Counted from the first letter of the stretch, positions 1-7,852 are shown. The stretch: DNA of 33,944 nt from Rhodospirillales bacterium (GCA_025359905.1 JANYDF010000024.1:1-33944); one strand, 5' to 3'. Numbers and translations: made by a program. The notes: generated by a model not told the origin, from the letters alone.

Positions 1-393
1 CGCGTCCTGCTCGCCATTGGCTCAAAGTGTGGCATCGCGATTGAAAATGCTGTAAAATTCCGAACCGTCCAAACTACCGCCTCCACCGATGCACTAACCA
101 ATTTGCCAAATGCTCGAAGCTTGTTCCTTCATTTGGATAAAGAACTCCATCGTTGTGAACTGGCCGGGGAAATCCTTACTGTCCTGGTGCTCGATCTGGA
201 CGGCTTCAAATCAGTCAACGACCGGTTCGGACATCTCGAAGGCAACAAGTTGCTCCAGATGATCGCCGAAGGCTTGAAATCGAACCTTCGAGGCACAGAT
301 TATACCAGCGGCTGCTCGCCATGCGGCCCGGCCAGATTGGCCCCAATGGCCACCAGGATCATGGCTGGCGGCCAGCGGCTGGCGATTCCGTGA
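1..393 (+). pseudogene. Truncated GAF-GGDEF diguanylate cyclase (remnant)
   Basis: The frame is open from the first base. It encodes the end of a GAF-like domain (CGIAIENAVKFR), a linker, and the first half of a GGDEF domain: DALTNLPNARSLF, then LVLDLDGFKSVNDRFGHLEGN, the nucleotide-binding half of the fold. Homology stops abruptly after the residues GTDY (about base 303). The expected V/A-R-x-GGDEF signature is absent and 29 unrelated residues (SGCSPCGPAR and so on) lead to a TGA at 391. An intact enzyme would make cyclic di-GMP at the membrane or in the cytosol. This one lacks its active-site loop and cannot. The stretch is visibly richer in A+T than the genes to its right. The GGDEF identity is clear; the 5' end lies outside the window. 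Confidence 0.8.
300..362 (-). pseudogene. folK: 5' remnant resembling folK (20 codons)
   Basis: Reading the minus strand from an ATG at 362 gives MILVAIGANLAGPHGEQPLV, then TAA at 300-302. This matches the usual N-terminus of alphaproteobacterial 6-hydroxymethyl-7,8-dihydropterin pyrophosphokinase (MI-x-(I/A)-(L/I)-GANLPGP-x-G-x-x-PL), the folate-pathway kinase. Everything after codon 20 is replaced by the GGDEF remnant, so the two fragments share one junction near 300-305. A folK gene divergent from a NYN/LabA-type gene is, to my knowledge, a recurrent alphaproteobacterial arrangement, and the NYN gene here starts at 539. No Shine-Dalgarno sequence is visible before the ATG. The match is short, so the identity is inferred; chance similarity cannot be fully excluded. 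Confidence 0.5.
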
Positions 394-538
394 CAAATGC
401 CAGACACAGCAAGGCTTTACATTCTCGCATACCGACTCCATTGTCCCAAGACATGCGGTGGTCATTATCCGGCGTGGCAAACTGACCGCATCGAATGTCC
501 TGAACGAACGCTATCCCAGCCCAGAGAGGTTTATCTTG

Positions 539-1159
539 ATGCATTTTCTCCCCACCGAACGCACCGCTCTTTTTATCGATGGTGCCAATCTCTACTCGGC
601 TTCGCGCAATCTTGGCTTCGATGTCGATTACCGCAATTTGCTTGAGTATTTTCGCCGCAAGGCCCATGTGATCCGCGCCTATTACTATTCGGCCGTGGTC
701 GAAACCGAGGAATACTCGCCGCTCAAGCCGCTGACCGACTGGCTGGCGTATAACGGCTACACCTTGGTGACGAAACCCGCCAAGGAATTCACCGACGCCA
801 CCGGCCGCCGCCGGATCAAGGGCAACATGGATATCGAGCTGGCGATCGACATGCTCGAACTGGCCGACAAGATCGACCATGCGGTGCTGTTCAGCGGCGA
901 CTCGGATTTCCGCCGCTTGGTCGAAGCCGTGCAGCGGCGCGGCGTGCGCGTCTCGGTGGTCTCCTCGATTCGCACCAGCCCGCCGATGGTGGCCGACGAA
1001 CTGCGCCGCCAGGCCGACCAGTTCGTCGAACTGGCCGAAATCGCCCCCGAGTTCACCCGCCGCCAGATGGAGCCGCGCCCGACCCGCCCCGGCACCTCCT
1101 CGCCGGTGCTGCGGCAAACCCCCGCCGAGCCGTACGCCGAGCCGCACGACGTCGATTGA
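539..1159 (+). CDS. NYN domain (LabA/DUF88-type) protein, putative ribonuclease
   Basis: Protein of 206 residues with a PIN-like NYN fold. The first acidic motif FIDGANLY puts Asp14 and Asn17 at the N-terminus. The second, KGNMDIELAIDML, and the third, LFSGDSDFRRLV, supply the other acidic metal ligands, followed by the G-x-x-V-x-V-V strand. Family members are predicted metal-dependent RNases of the cytosol. The last 40 or so residues are Pro/Arg-rich and probably disordered. The ATG at 539 is chosen because AGAGAGG precedes it at normal spacing and the domain begins directly after it. An in-frame GTG at 458 would add 27 residues without family character. Its stop overlaps the start of the uracil-DNA glycosylase gene (TGATG), so the two are very likely co-translated. 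Confidence 0.9.
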   Translation: MHFLPTERTALFIDGANLYSASRNLGFDVDYRNLLEYFRRKAHVIRAYYYSAVVETEEYSPLKPLTDWLAYNGYTLVTKPAKEFTDATGRRRIKGNMDIELAIDMLELADKIDHAVLFSGDSDFRRLVEAVQRRGVRVSVVSSIRTSPPMVADELRRQADQFVELAEIAPEFTRRQMEPRPTRPGTSSPVLRQTPAEPYAEPHDVD

Positions 1160-1809
1160 TGCCGCCGGACACGATGGAAGGACAGCCGGGCCACGATTGC
1201 CCGGTTTGTCCGCGTTTGGCCGCCTATCGCGCCGCCAACCGCGCCGCCCACCCGGATTGGTTCAATGGTCCGGTGCCGGGCTTCGGGCTGCGCGATGCGC
1301 GGCTGCTGGTGGTTGGCCTCGCCCCCGGCGTGCGCGGTGCCAACCGCACCGGGCGGCCGTTCACCGGCGACCATGCCGGGATTTTGCTGTACGAAAATTT
1401 GTCACGCTACGGCTTCTCGTCCGGAGTGTATCAGGCCGACCCAGCGGACGGGCTGGCGTTGACCGGCTGCCGCATCGTCAACGCAGTGCGCTGCGTGCCG
1501 CCAGGCAACTTGCCGGAGCCGAAGGAGATAAATGCCTGTAACGGATTCCTGCGCAGCGAGTTGCACGGTATGGCCCGTCTGAAAGTGATCCTCGCACTCG
1601 GCGTCACCGCGCATAACGCGATGCTGAAAGCGCATGGCATCCCCGCCGCGCGGCTGAAATTCCAGCATGGCGCGGTGCACACGCTGCCAAACGGCCTGCA
1701 ACTGGCCGACAGCTACCATGTGTCGCGCTACAACACGAATACCGGGCGGCTGACGCCCGAAATGTTCGATGCGGTGATGCGCGGCATCGCGCAACGGCTC
1801 GCCGCATGA
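1159..1809 (+). CDS. Family 5 (UdgB-type) uracil-DNA glycosylase
   Basis: A 216-residue base-excision repair enzyme that removes uracil, and probably other deaminated bases, from DNA. The iron-sulfur ligands are visible as CPVC at residues 14-17 and two further Cys in RCVPPGNLPEPKEINAC. Motif A reads GLAPGVRGANRTGRPFTGD, the family 5 signature in which the catalytic Asp of other UDGs is absent. Motif B is Y-H-V-S-R-Y-N-T-N-T-G-R-L, where H-P-S-P-L-N-V-x-T-G-R-L is common, so the stretch after the His is unusual. The start at 1159 overlaps the NYN stop; a second ATG at 1174 is possible. The 3' end overlaps the DUF3253 gene by ATGA. The assignment is strong at family level. Confidence 0.93.
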   Translation: MPPDTMEGQPGHDCPVCPRLAAYRAANRAAHPDWFNGPVPGFGLRDARLLVVGLAPGVRGANRTGRPFTGDHAGILLYENLSRYGFSSGVYQADPADGLALTGCRIVNAVRCVPPGNLPEPKEINACNGFLRSELHGMARLKVILALGVTAHNAMLKAHGIPAARLKFQHGAVHTLPNGLQLADSYHVSRYNTNTGRLTPEMFDAVMRGIAQRLAA

Positions 1810-2081
1810 GCATTCCCCCCGATGCGGTGATCGCCGAGGCGATCTTGCGGTTGACCGAGGCGCTCGGCCCGGCCAAGTCGATCAGCCCGAACGAGGTGGC
1901 GCAGGCCATCGGCGCCGAATGGCGGCCGCTGCTCGGCGCGGTCCGCCGCGTGGGCGCACAGTTGGCGCGCGACGGACGTATCGACGTGCTGCGCAAGGGC
2001 AAGCCCATCGACCCGGCGGAAATGATCGGCGTCATCCGCTTGCGCATCCGTCCGGCCGAGCGCGGCGTAGACCTGGAATGA
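1806..2081 (+). CDS. DUF3253 protein
   Basis: A 91-residue protein that fits DUF3253: an N-terminal helix (VIAEAILRLTEAL), SISPNEVAQAIG, EWRPLLGAVRRVGAQLARDGRIDVLRKGKPIDP, then GVIRLRIR. The pattern is that of a small winged-helix-like fold; its function is not known. It starts inside the stop of the glycosylase gene (ATGA) and its own TGA overlaps the next start (ATGA), so it sits in the middle of a translationally coupled chain. Its placement beside a DNA glycosylase suggests, without proof, a nucleic-acid-related role. Confidence 0.85.
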   Translation: MSIPPDAVIAEAILRLTEALGPAKSISPNEVAQAIGAEWRPLLGAVRRVGAQLARDGRIDVLRKGKPIDPAEMIGVIRLRIRPAERGVDLE

Positions 2082-2542
2082 CCGGATCGCTGCCCCGCCT
2101 GCTCGCCCGTTTCTACCCGGCCTGCGCCTTCGACGGCGCGGGCGGCTTGCCGGAGGCAGCGCCGCTCGATTTCACGGCCCTGAAGCGCCCGCGCGCCAAG
2201 AACGCCTGCCTTGCGGCACCGCCGGGGATGCATGTGCAACCCGACATCCTGACCCGGCTGCGCCATGTGCCGCCGCTCAAGCTGTTCGCCGCCCTGCGCG
2301 CCATCGTCGAAGCCACGCCGCGCACCACGCTGCAAGCGGTCTATGGCGATTTGATGCAGGCGCACTACGTATGCCGCAGTGCGCGTTGCAACTTTCCCGA
2401 TCTGGTCGCCATGCAGGTTACGCCCGATTCCATGCCATTACTGTTTTCGCGCAGCGTCTATGGCGAGTTGGACTTCGGCGTGAACCGGCAGCGGCTGGTG
2501 GCGTGGCTGACGGCACTCGATACGGCACTGCCGAATTCCTAA
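2078..2542 (+). CDS. DUF1499 family protein
   Basis: A 154-residue protein. N-A-C-L-A-A-P-P-G near residue 43 corresponds to the N-x-C-x-S element of DUF1499, and MPLLFSRSVYGELDFGVNRQRLVAWL near the C-terminus matches the conserved I-x-x-R-S-x-S-R-x-G-x-x-D-x-G-V-N-x-x-R block. No lipobox or signal peptide is obvious. The function of the family is unknown; members are often found with envelope genes. The start overlaps DUF3253 by ATGA. The ABC exporter begins 12 bases downstream, so this gene joins the left part of the operon to the transporter. Confidence 0.75.
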   Translation: MTGSLPRLLARFYPACAFDGAGGLPEAAPLDFTALKRPRAKNACLAAPPGMHVQPDILTRLRHVPPLKLFAALRAIVEATPRTTLQAVYGDLMQAHYVCRSARCNFPDLVAMQVTPDSMPLLFSRSVYGELDFGVNRQRLVAWLTALDTALPNS

Positions 2543-2554
2543 GCGGAGATTTTC

Positions 2555-4351
2555 ATGCGCGGCATTCTGCCCTTTCTGAAGGACGCATGGCGGCTGGTCT
2601 GGCCGTATTTCTCCGCCCAGTCCGAAGAACGCTGGTCCGCGCGCGGCCTGCTGGTGCTGTATGCCGGGCTGAAATTCAGCGCCGTCGGCATCAACGTGCT
2701 GTTCAGTTATTGGAACAACGCCTGGTTTACCTCGATGCAGGAAAAGAACTGGGACGTGTTCCTTAACCTGTTGCTGTTCGGGCACAAGACTGAGTCCGGC
2801 TATATGCCGGGTTTCGTGGCGTTCGCCTCGCTGGCCATTGCGATGCATATCGTCCGCATCTACGTCGCGCAGTTGCTGCAAATCCGCTGGCGGCGCTGGC
2901 TCACCGGGCGGCTGCTCACCCGCTGGCTATCCGACCGCGCCTATTACCGCATCAGCCTCGCCCGCTCCGCCAACGGTGCCGCCACCTATACCGACAACCC
3001 GGATCAGCGCATCGCCGAGGACGTGCGCGACTTCATTGGCGACGCGGTCGGCTCCACGGCGGGCGTGCTGTCGCTCAGCGTCGATTTCCTGTCCACGCTG
3101 ATCTCGCTGTTCTCATTCATGGCGATCCTGTGGAACCTGTCCGAGCCGCTGCAAGTGCTGGGTTTGATTATTCCCGGCTATTTGCTGTGGGTGGCGCTGG
3201 TCTATTCGGTGCTTGGCACAGGGTTGACCCATCTGGTCGGCCGCAAGCTGGTGCCGCTGAGCTTCCTCAAGCAGCGGGTGGAAGCCGATTTCCGCTTCGG
3301 CCTGATGCGGGTGCGCGAGAACACCGAAGGCATCGCGCTGTATGGCGGCGAGGCGGAGGAAAAGCGCGGCTTGCTGGAGCGGTTCGCGGTGCTGGTGGCC
3401 AACTGGCGCGCGTTGATGTTACGGCAGGCGTATCTAAACGGGCTGACCGGATTCTATGGCCAAGTGGCCAGCGTGTTTCCGTACATCGCCGCCTCGCCGC
3501 CGTATTTCGCCGGCAAGATCACGCTGGGCGCGTTGACGCAGACAGCGCAATCGTTCGGCGAGGTGCAGGGCGCCATGTCCTGGTTCGTCGATTCCTACGC
3601 TACGCTCGCCTCCTGGCGCGCCACCGTCGAGCGGTTGACAACCTTCTATCGGGCCATCGAGGTCGCCCGCGCGGTGTCCTTCCAGGGCGTGCATGCCGAA
3701 GCGCGCACCGGCGAAGGCTATGCGCTGCACAACGCCACGATCGCGCTGCCCGGCGGGCAGGTGTTGCTCGAACATACCGATCTGGAATTGTCCGCCGGGG
3801 CGCCGATACTCATTTCCGGCCGGTCGGGTGCCGGCAAGTCCACGCTATTCCGCGCCTTCGCCGGCATTTGGCCGTTTGGCAGCGGCGGGGTGCAGCGGCC
3901 GGACGGCAGCAGTCTGTTCCTGCCGCAACGCCCCTATATCCCGCTCGGCACGCTGCGCCACGCCGTATGCTACCCCGCCAAGGCCGAGCAGTTCGGCGAT
4001 GCCGAAGTGACGCAGGCGTTGCTGGACGCCGGTCTGCCGCAGTTGCTGCGCCGCCTGGACGACGAGGACGTTTGGACCCTGACTCTCTCGGGCGGCGAAC
4101 AGCAGCGTCTGGCAATGGCCCGCGCGTTGCTGCTGAAGCCGGACTGGCTGTTTCTCGACGAAGCCACCGCGAGCCTGGACCCGGACTCCGAGATCGCCCT
4201 GTATCACATGGTGCAAGCCCGCCTGCCCGGCACGACCATCGTCTCCATCGCCCATCGTCCGGCGCTGGCCGAGGTGCATGGCCGCCATTTGGTGCTGGAG
4301 CGTGGCCAGGAGGGGCCGGGCAAACTGGTCGAGGCGGCAGCGGCGGAGTAG
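2555..4351 (+). CDS. YddA/SbmA-type ABC transporter, fused permease and ATPase
   Basis: A 598-residue inner-membrane half-transporter. Residues about 25-340 form the SbmA/BacA-like membrane domain (several hydrophobic spans, the NPDQRIAEDVRDF coupling region, and ENTEGIALYGGE before the last span). Residues about 385-585 are the ATPase: Walker A GRSGAGKST, signature LSGGEQQRLAMARALL, Walker B WLFLDEATASLD and the H-loop IAHRP. Such homodimers move vitamin B12, fatty-acyl or peptide-like substrates; the substrate here is not predictable. The start has the weak SD GCGGAG. It is the last gene of the unit beginning at 539. The C-terminal tail is short and Ala/Glu-rich. Confidence 0.92.
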   Translation: MRGILPFLKDAWRLVWPYFSAQSEERWSARGLLVLYAGLKFSAVGINVLFSYWNNAWFTSMQEKNWDVFLNLLLFGHKTESGYMPGFVAFASLAIAMHIVRIYVAQLLQIRWRRWLTGRLLTRWLSDRAYYRISLARSANGAATYTDNPDQRIAEDVRDFIGDAVGSTAGVLSLSVDFLSTLISLFSFMAILWNLSEPLQVLGLIIPGYLLWVALVYSVLGTGLTHLVGRKLVPLSFLKQRVEADFRFGLMRVRENTEGIALYGGEAEEKRGLLERFAVLVANWRALMLRQAYLNGLTGFYGQVASVFPYIAASPPYFAGKITLGALTQTAQSFGEVQGAMSWFVDSYATLASWRATVERLTTFYRAIEVARAVSFQGVHAEARTGEGYALHNATIALPGGQVLLEHTDLELSAGAPILISGRSGAGKSTLFRAFAGIWPFGSGGVQRPDGSSLFLPQRPYIPLGTLRHAVCYPAKAEQFGDAEVTQALLDAGLPQLLRRLDDEDVWTLTLSGGEQQRLAMARALLLKPDWLFLDEATASLDPDSEIALYHMVQARLPGTTIVSIAHRPALAEVHGRHLVLERGQEGPGKLVEAAAAE

Positions 4352-4400
4352 TGCTGCGGGATCAAAGAATTCATTTCGTTCTCAGTCGCGGCTTGAGTAG

Positions 4401-5272
4401 ACTGGCGCTGCCCAGGGTGGGCGAAGACGCGCCGTGGCCGGAAGCACCATTGCCAGCAAGATCTTCGCTACTGCGACAGTGAGCGCCGCAGGCTACGCCA
4501 GCCCGCCGACTGTGACCGCCAGCGGATGGATCGCACCTGCCGCCTATAGCGCAGACGGTGTGGATAGCGTGGCGGTTGGGGCCAGCCTGACCAATCAGGG
4601 CAGCATCACTGCCGCGATCGGGCAGAGCAGCACGACGGCTAGCGCCGGTGACGGCGGCAGCACCCTCGGCGGCCAGGGCGGCATCGAGCACTGGCACGCC
4701 AGTGCTGGGGGCGACGGCGTGCGGCTTGCGGCGGGCGGCTATGTGGCCAACAGCGGCACCATCCACGGCGGCAATGGCGGCTATGGCGGATTCGGCGCCA
4801 GCCTGTCCGGTTGGGCGACGCAGTGGCGTTCGGCAGCCACGCCAGCCTGCTGACCGCATTGCCTGGGGCGGTGTTCATCGGCGCGGTGCATGCGACTACG
4901 GCGGCGCACGACACACTGCAACTGGCGGGGGCCGCACCCGCCACGCTCGCGGGCCTTGGCACGTAATTTGCCGGCTTCGCCAAAGTGAACGAGGTCGCCT
5001 GGGCGCACTGGACCCTATCCGGCAACACCAGCATGGCCTTCATCAACGCCGGCAACGTGCTGGCCGGGGCTGGCGGTCTGGCGTTGCTCGGCACCGTCGT
5101 CGATTCCGGCGTCGTCGATTCCGGCGTCATCGACGCGGGCGGCGGCAGCGTGCACCTCGGCGACCACGGCGTGCCGGTGGCGCATCTGCGCTTCGATGGC
5201 AGCTACACCGCCGCCAATTTCAATATTGGCAGCGATGGCCACGGCGGCACGTTGATCGGCTTTCTGGCTTAA
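4401..5272 (+). pseudogene. Decayed beta-strand-repeat adhesin/autotransporter-like gene (3' part)
   Basis: Two frames together read as the C-terminal part of a large glycine-rich surface protein. Bases 4434-4853 carry repeats of the type G-V-x-L-x-x-G-G-x-V-x-N-S-G-T-I-x-G-G. After about base 4805 the family continues in another frame (GDAVAFGSHASLL, then PGAVFIGAVHA), so one base has been lost, or two gained, near 4800-4820. In that second frame the very typical G-L-G-T-Q-F-x-G-F motif is broken by TAA at 4964-4966, where CAA would restore Gln. It then runs through WTLSGNTS to FDGSYTAANFNIGSDGHGG and ends at 5272. The 5' end, secretion signal and most repeats are missing. TAG at 4398 closes the first frame upstream. 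Confidence 0.75.
5096..5140 (+). repeat. 15-bp tandem repeat, two exact copies and one degenerate
   Basis: GTCGTCGATTCCGGC occurs at 5096-5110 and 5111-5125, followed by a degenerate copy at 5126-5140 (GTCATCGACGCGGGC). It encodes VVDSG-VVDSG-VIDAG within the adhesin remnant. Fifteen bases keep the frame, as expected for slippage that was once tolerated in a repeat protein. Confidence 0.9.
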
Positions 5273-6207
5273 CCGCCCGCCACGCCCTGGGTGTTGACGA
5301 TCAGCGAGTACAAGGAATGGCTGGCCGCCATGAACAGCCGGTTCCGCCAGCGCCCGCCGAAGCACACATTGGCGCAGCGTTCCGGCAGCGCGATGTGGCC
5401 AATCGGTTCGCCCGCCGGGTTGAACACCCGCACGCCGTCCAGCGCCGCCGTGCCCATGCCCCAACCGCACCACAGATTGCCATCCACGTCCAAGCGGAAC
5501 CCGTCCGGCGTGCCGCCCGGCCCGGAGTCGATGAACACCCGCCCGCGCGCCAGCTTGCTGCCGTCCACCACGTCGAACGCCAGCAGCTTGCGGGGTTCTT
5601 CGCGTGAGGCAACGATGTACATGATCGTTTCGTCGGGTGAGAACGCCAGACCGTTCGGCCCCTGAAGCCCGTCCGCCACAAGGCTGGGTTGCATGGTGTG
5701 CGGGTCAAGCCGGTAGACCGCCTGCGGGGTTTCCGACTCGCCCTTGATGCCCTCGTTATAGCCCAGCAGCCCGAACAGCGGGTCGGTGAACCAGATGGCG
5801 CCGTCGCGCGCCACCACCACGTCGTTCGGCGAGTTCAGCCGCTTGCCGTTATAGTTATTGCACAGAACAGTGATGCTGCCGTCGTATTCGGTGCGCGTCA
5901 CCCGCCGCCCGCTGTGCTCGCAGGTGATCAGCCGCCCCTGCCGGTCGCGGGTATTGCCGTTGCCGTGGTTGCACGGCGTGCGGAACACGCTGACCGCGCC
6001 GGTCTGCTCGTCCCAGCGCATCATCCGGTCGTTCGGGATATCGCTCCAGATCAGGCAGCGCTGATCGCCGAAATACACCGGCCCCTCGGCCCAGCGGTAC
6101 CCGGTCGCCAGTTGTTCGACCGAGGCCAGCGGCAGACGGTAACGGTCGAAACTGCGATCGAGCGTCTGCACTTTCGGATCGGGCAATTGCAGGCTGGGTT
6201 GCCACAT
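5269..6207 (-). CDS. SMP-30/gluconolactonase family protein
   Basis: A 312-residue six-bladed beta-propeller hydrolase of the SMP-30/gluconolactonase/LRE family, which opens sugar lactones with a divalent metal. Metal-site elements are in order: RWAEGPVYF (Glu), NSPNDVVV (Asn), GPNGLAFSPDE, and GTPDGFRLDVDGNLW (Asp). No signal peptide is seen, so it is probably cytosolic. The ATG at 6207 is chosen because GAGGAA lies about 8 bases upstream; 41 extra in-frame codons further up lack family character. The stop is read from the same TTAA (5269-5272) that ends the adhesin remnant on the other strand. It is divergent from the dehydrogenase gene, which may share a sugar-acid pathway. The exact substrate is unknown. 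Confidence 0.9.
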   Translation of the reverse strand: MWQPSLQLPDPKVQTLDRSFDRYRLPLASVEQLATGYRWAEGPVYFGDQRCLIWSDIPNDRMMRWDEQTGAVSVFRTPCNHGNGNTRDRQGRLITCEHSGRRVTRTEYDGSITVLCNNYNGKRLNSPNDVVVARDGAIWFTDPLFGLLGYNEGIKGESETPQAVYRLDPHTMQPSLVADGLQGPNGLAFSPDETIMYIVASREEPRKLLAFDVVDGSKLARGRVFIDSGPGGTPDGFRLDVDGNLWCGWGMGTAALDGVRVFNPAGEPIGHIALPERCANVCFGGRWRNRLFMAASHSLYSLIVNTQGVAGG

Positions 6208-6329
6208 GGCGGCGTTCCTCGTGGTTTTGCCCGATGGTGGCGCATCGCTTCGGCGCATGGAAGGGTGCGCGACGTCTCGACGGCAGGCGGCAGCCGAGGC
6301 AGTCTCCGGCCTATTCTTGGAGACGACCA

Positions 6330-7385
6330 ATGACTGTCCGCTACGACGCCGAGGCGCTCACCGTTTTTGCCGCCACCCTGTTCGCCCATGCCGGGCTGGA
6401 CGCCGAAAAGGCGCGCACCTGCGCCGAGATTTTGGTGGACGGCGACCTGATGGGCCACACCACGCACGGTCTGGCGCTGCTTGGCCCGTATTTAGATGAG
6501 GCGCTGAGCGGCAAGATGCTGCCGGCCGGCGAGCCAGAGATCATTGCCGAGGCCGCCGCCTCGCAAACCTGGAACGGCCGCCGCCTGCCCGGCCCGTGGC
6601 TGGTGGTGCGCGCCGCTGAATGGGCCACGGCACGGGCCAAGGAAACCGGCATCGCCGCCGTGTCGATCAGCCATAGCTGCCATATCGGCTGCCTCGCCGC
6701 CTATCTGCACCGTGCAGCCAGCCAGGGCAGCATGCTGGTCGTGACCTGCTCGGACCCCGCCGTGGCCAGCGTCGCACCGTTCGGCGGTACCAAACGCATC
6801 TATACGCCGGACCCGCTGGCGGCTGGCTGGCCCACGCCGGACGGGCCGGTGATCATCGACGTGTCGATGTCGATCACCACGAACGGCATGACCAACCGGC
6901 TGCGCGGCGAAGGCCGCCAGTTCGAGACGCCGATGTTGCTGACGGCCGATGGCCAGCCGACGCGCGACCCGAACGCGTTCTTCACCGACCCGCCGGGCAG
7001 CTTGCTGCCGCTGGGCGGCGTGGAGGCCGGGCATAAGGGTTTCGGCTTGGCGCTGATGATCGAGGCGCTGACCTCCGCCCTCGGAGGCTACGGCCGCGCC
7101 GATGCGCCAACCGGCTGGGGCGCTTCGGTGTTCGTCATGGCTATCGACCCGGCCCGTTTCGCCGGTCTGCCCGCCTTCACCCGTGAGACCGGCTGGATGG
7201 CCGATGCGGTGCACAGCAACCCGCCGATCCCAGGCGTCAACAAGGTGCGCTTGCCCGGCGAGCGCGGCATGAAGCTGCGCGCCGAGCACCTGGCCAACGG
7301 CGTGGTGCTGCATCCGTCGATCCCGCCCGCGCTGGCGGCACGGGCCGAAAAGGCTGGAATTGCCGCTCCGGTGCCGCTGGCGTGA
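6330..7385 (+). CDS. Malate/L-lactate dehydrogenase (Ldh_2/YlbC) family oxidoreductase
   Basis: A 351-residue NAD(P)-dependent oxidoreductase of the Ldh_2 family, which reduces or oxidises 2-oxo/2-hydroxy acids in the cytosol. Seen: MGHTTHGLALLGPYLD near residue 43 (the substrate-binding H-x-x-H-G block), ISHSCHIGCLAAYLHRA in place of the common S-x-H-F-G-x-A-G active-site stretch, then FGGTKRIYTPDPLAAGWP, VIIDVSMSITTNG and GHKGFGLALMIEALTSALGG. The start at 6330 is preceded by TTGGAGA. Length is normal for the family. It overlaps the acetyltransferase gene by GTGA. A sugar-acid role beside the lactonase is inferred from position only. Confidence 0.9.
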   Translation: MTVRYDAEALTVFAATLFAHAGLDAEKARTCAEILVDGDLMGHTTHGLALLGPYLDEALSGKMLPAGEPEIIAEAAASQTWNGRRLPGPWLVVRAAEWATARAKETGIAAVSISHSCHIGCLAAYLHRAASQGSMLVVTCSDPAVASVAPFGGTKRIYTPDPLAAGWPTPDGPVIIDVSMSITTNGMTNRLRGEGRQFETPMLLTADGQPTRDPNAFFTDPPGSLLPLGGVEAGHKGFGLALMIEALTSALGGYGRADAPTGWGASVFVMAIDPARFAGLPAFTRETGWMADAVHSNPPIPGVNKVRLPGERGMKLRAEHLANGVVLHPSIPPALAARAEKAGIAAPVPLA

Positions 7386-7843
7386 ACATCAGGCCCGCAA
7401 CCCCGGCCGATCTGGAAGCGATCACCGCAATCATCGATGCGGCCTATGCGCCCTATATCCCGCGCTTGGGCCGCAAACCGCTGCCCATGCTCGACGACCA
7501 CGCCGCACGCATCCGCGACGGGCAGGCCTGGGTTGCGGACATCGATGGCGAAGTGGCCGGCGTGCTGGTGCTGCTGCACGCCGACGACCACTCAATGCTC
7601 GACAATGTCGCGGTGGCCCCCGGCCAGCGCCGCACGGGGGTCGGCCGCGCGCTACTACAGTTCGCCGAGTCGGAGGCCGAACGCCGCGGCCATCCGGAGA
7701 TCCGGCTCTACACGCACGAAACCATGGTGGAGAACATCGCCCTGTACGGCCGCATCGGCTATGTCGAGACCAGACGCGGCGCACATAACGGCTTCCGCCG
7801 GGTCGACTTTCACAAACCTCTGCGCCGCCCGCCGCACAGCTAA
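7382..7843 (+). CDS. GNAT family N-acetyltransferase
   Basis: A 153-residue acetyltransferase. It begins MNIRPATPADLEAITAIIDAAY (beta-1/alpha-1). The acetyl-CoA loop is VAPGQRRTGVGRALL (R-R-x-G-x-G), followed by AEAERRGHPEIRLYTHETMVENIALYGRIGY, the usual N-x-x-x-Y-x-x-x-G-F/Y end. It starts with GTG inside the stop of the dehydrogenase gene (GTGA), indicating coupling. The acceptor could be a small molecule or a protein; nothing in the sequence decides this. Confidence 0.92.
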   Translation: MNIRPATPADLEAITAIIDAAYAPYIPRLGRKPLPMLDDHAARIRDGQAWVADIDGEVAGVLVLLHADDHSMLDNVAVAPGQRRTGVGRALLQFAESEAERRGHPEIRLYTHETMVENIALYGRIGYVETRRGAHNGFRRVDFHKPLRRPPHS

Positions 7844-7852
7844 AATAGCGGG

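Noticed and set aside
359-1147. Long open frame of 262 codons on the - strand
   Set aside because: It lies antisense to the NYN gene, has no family character and is typical of empty frames in GC-rich DNA.
3130-4482. Open frame of 450 codons on the + strand within the ABC exporter gene
   Set aside because: It is the +1 shadow of the transporter, whose motifs are all in the other frame; the residues are Arg/Ala-rich noise.
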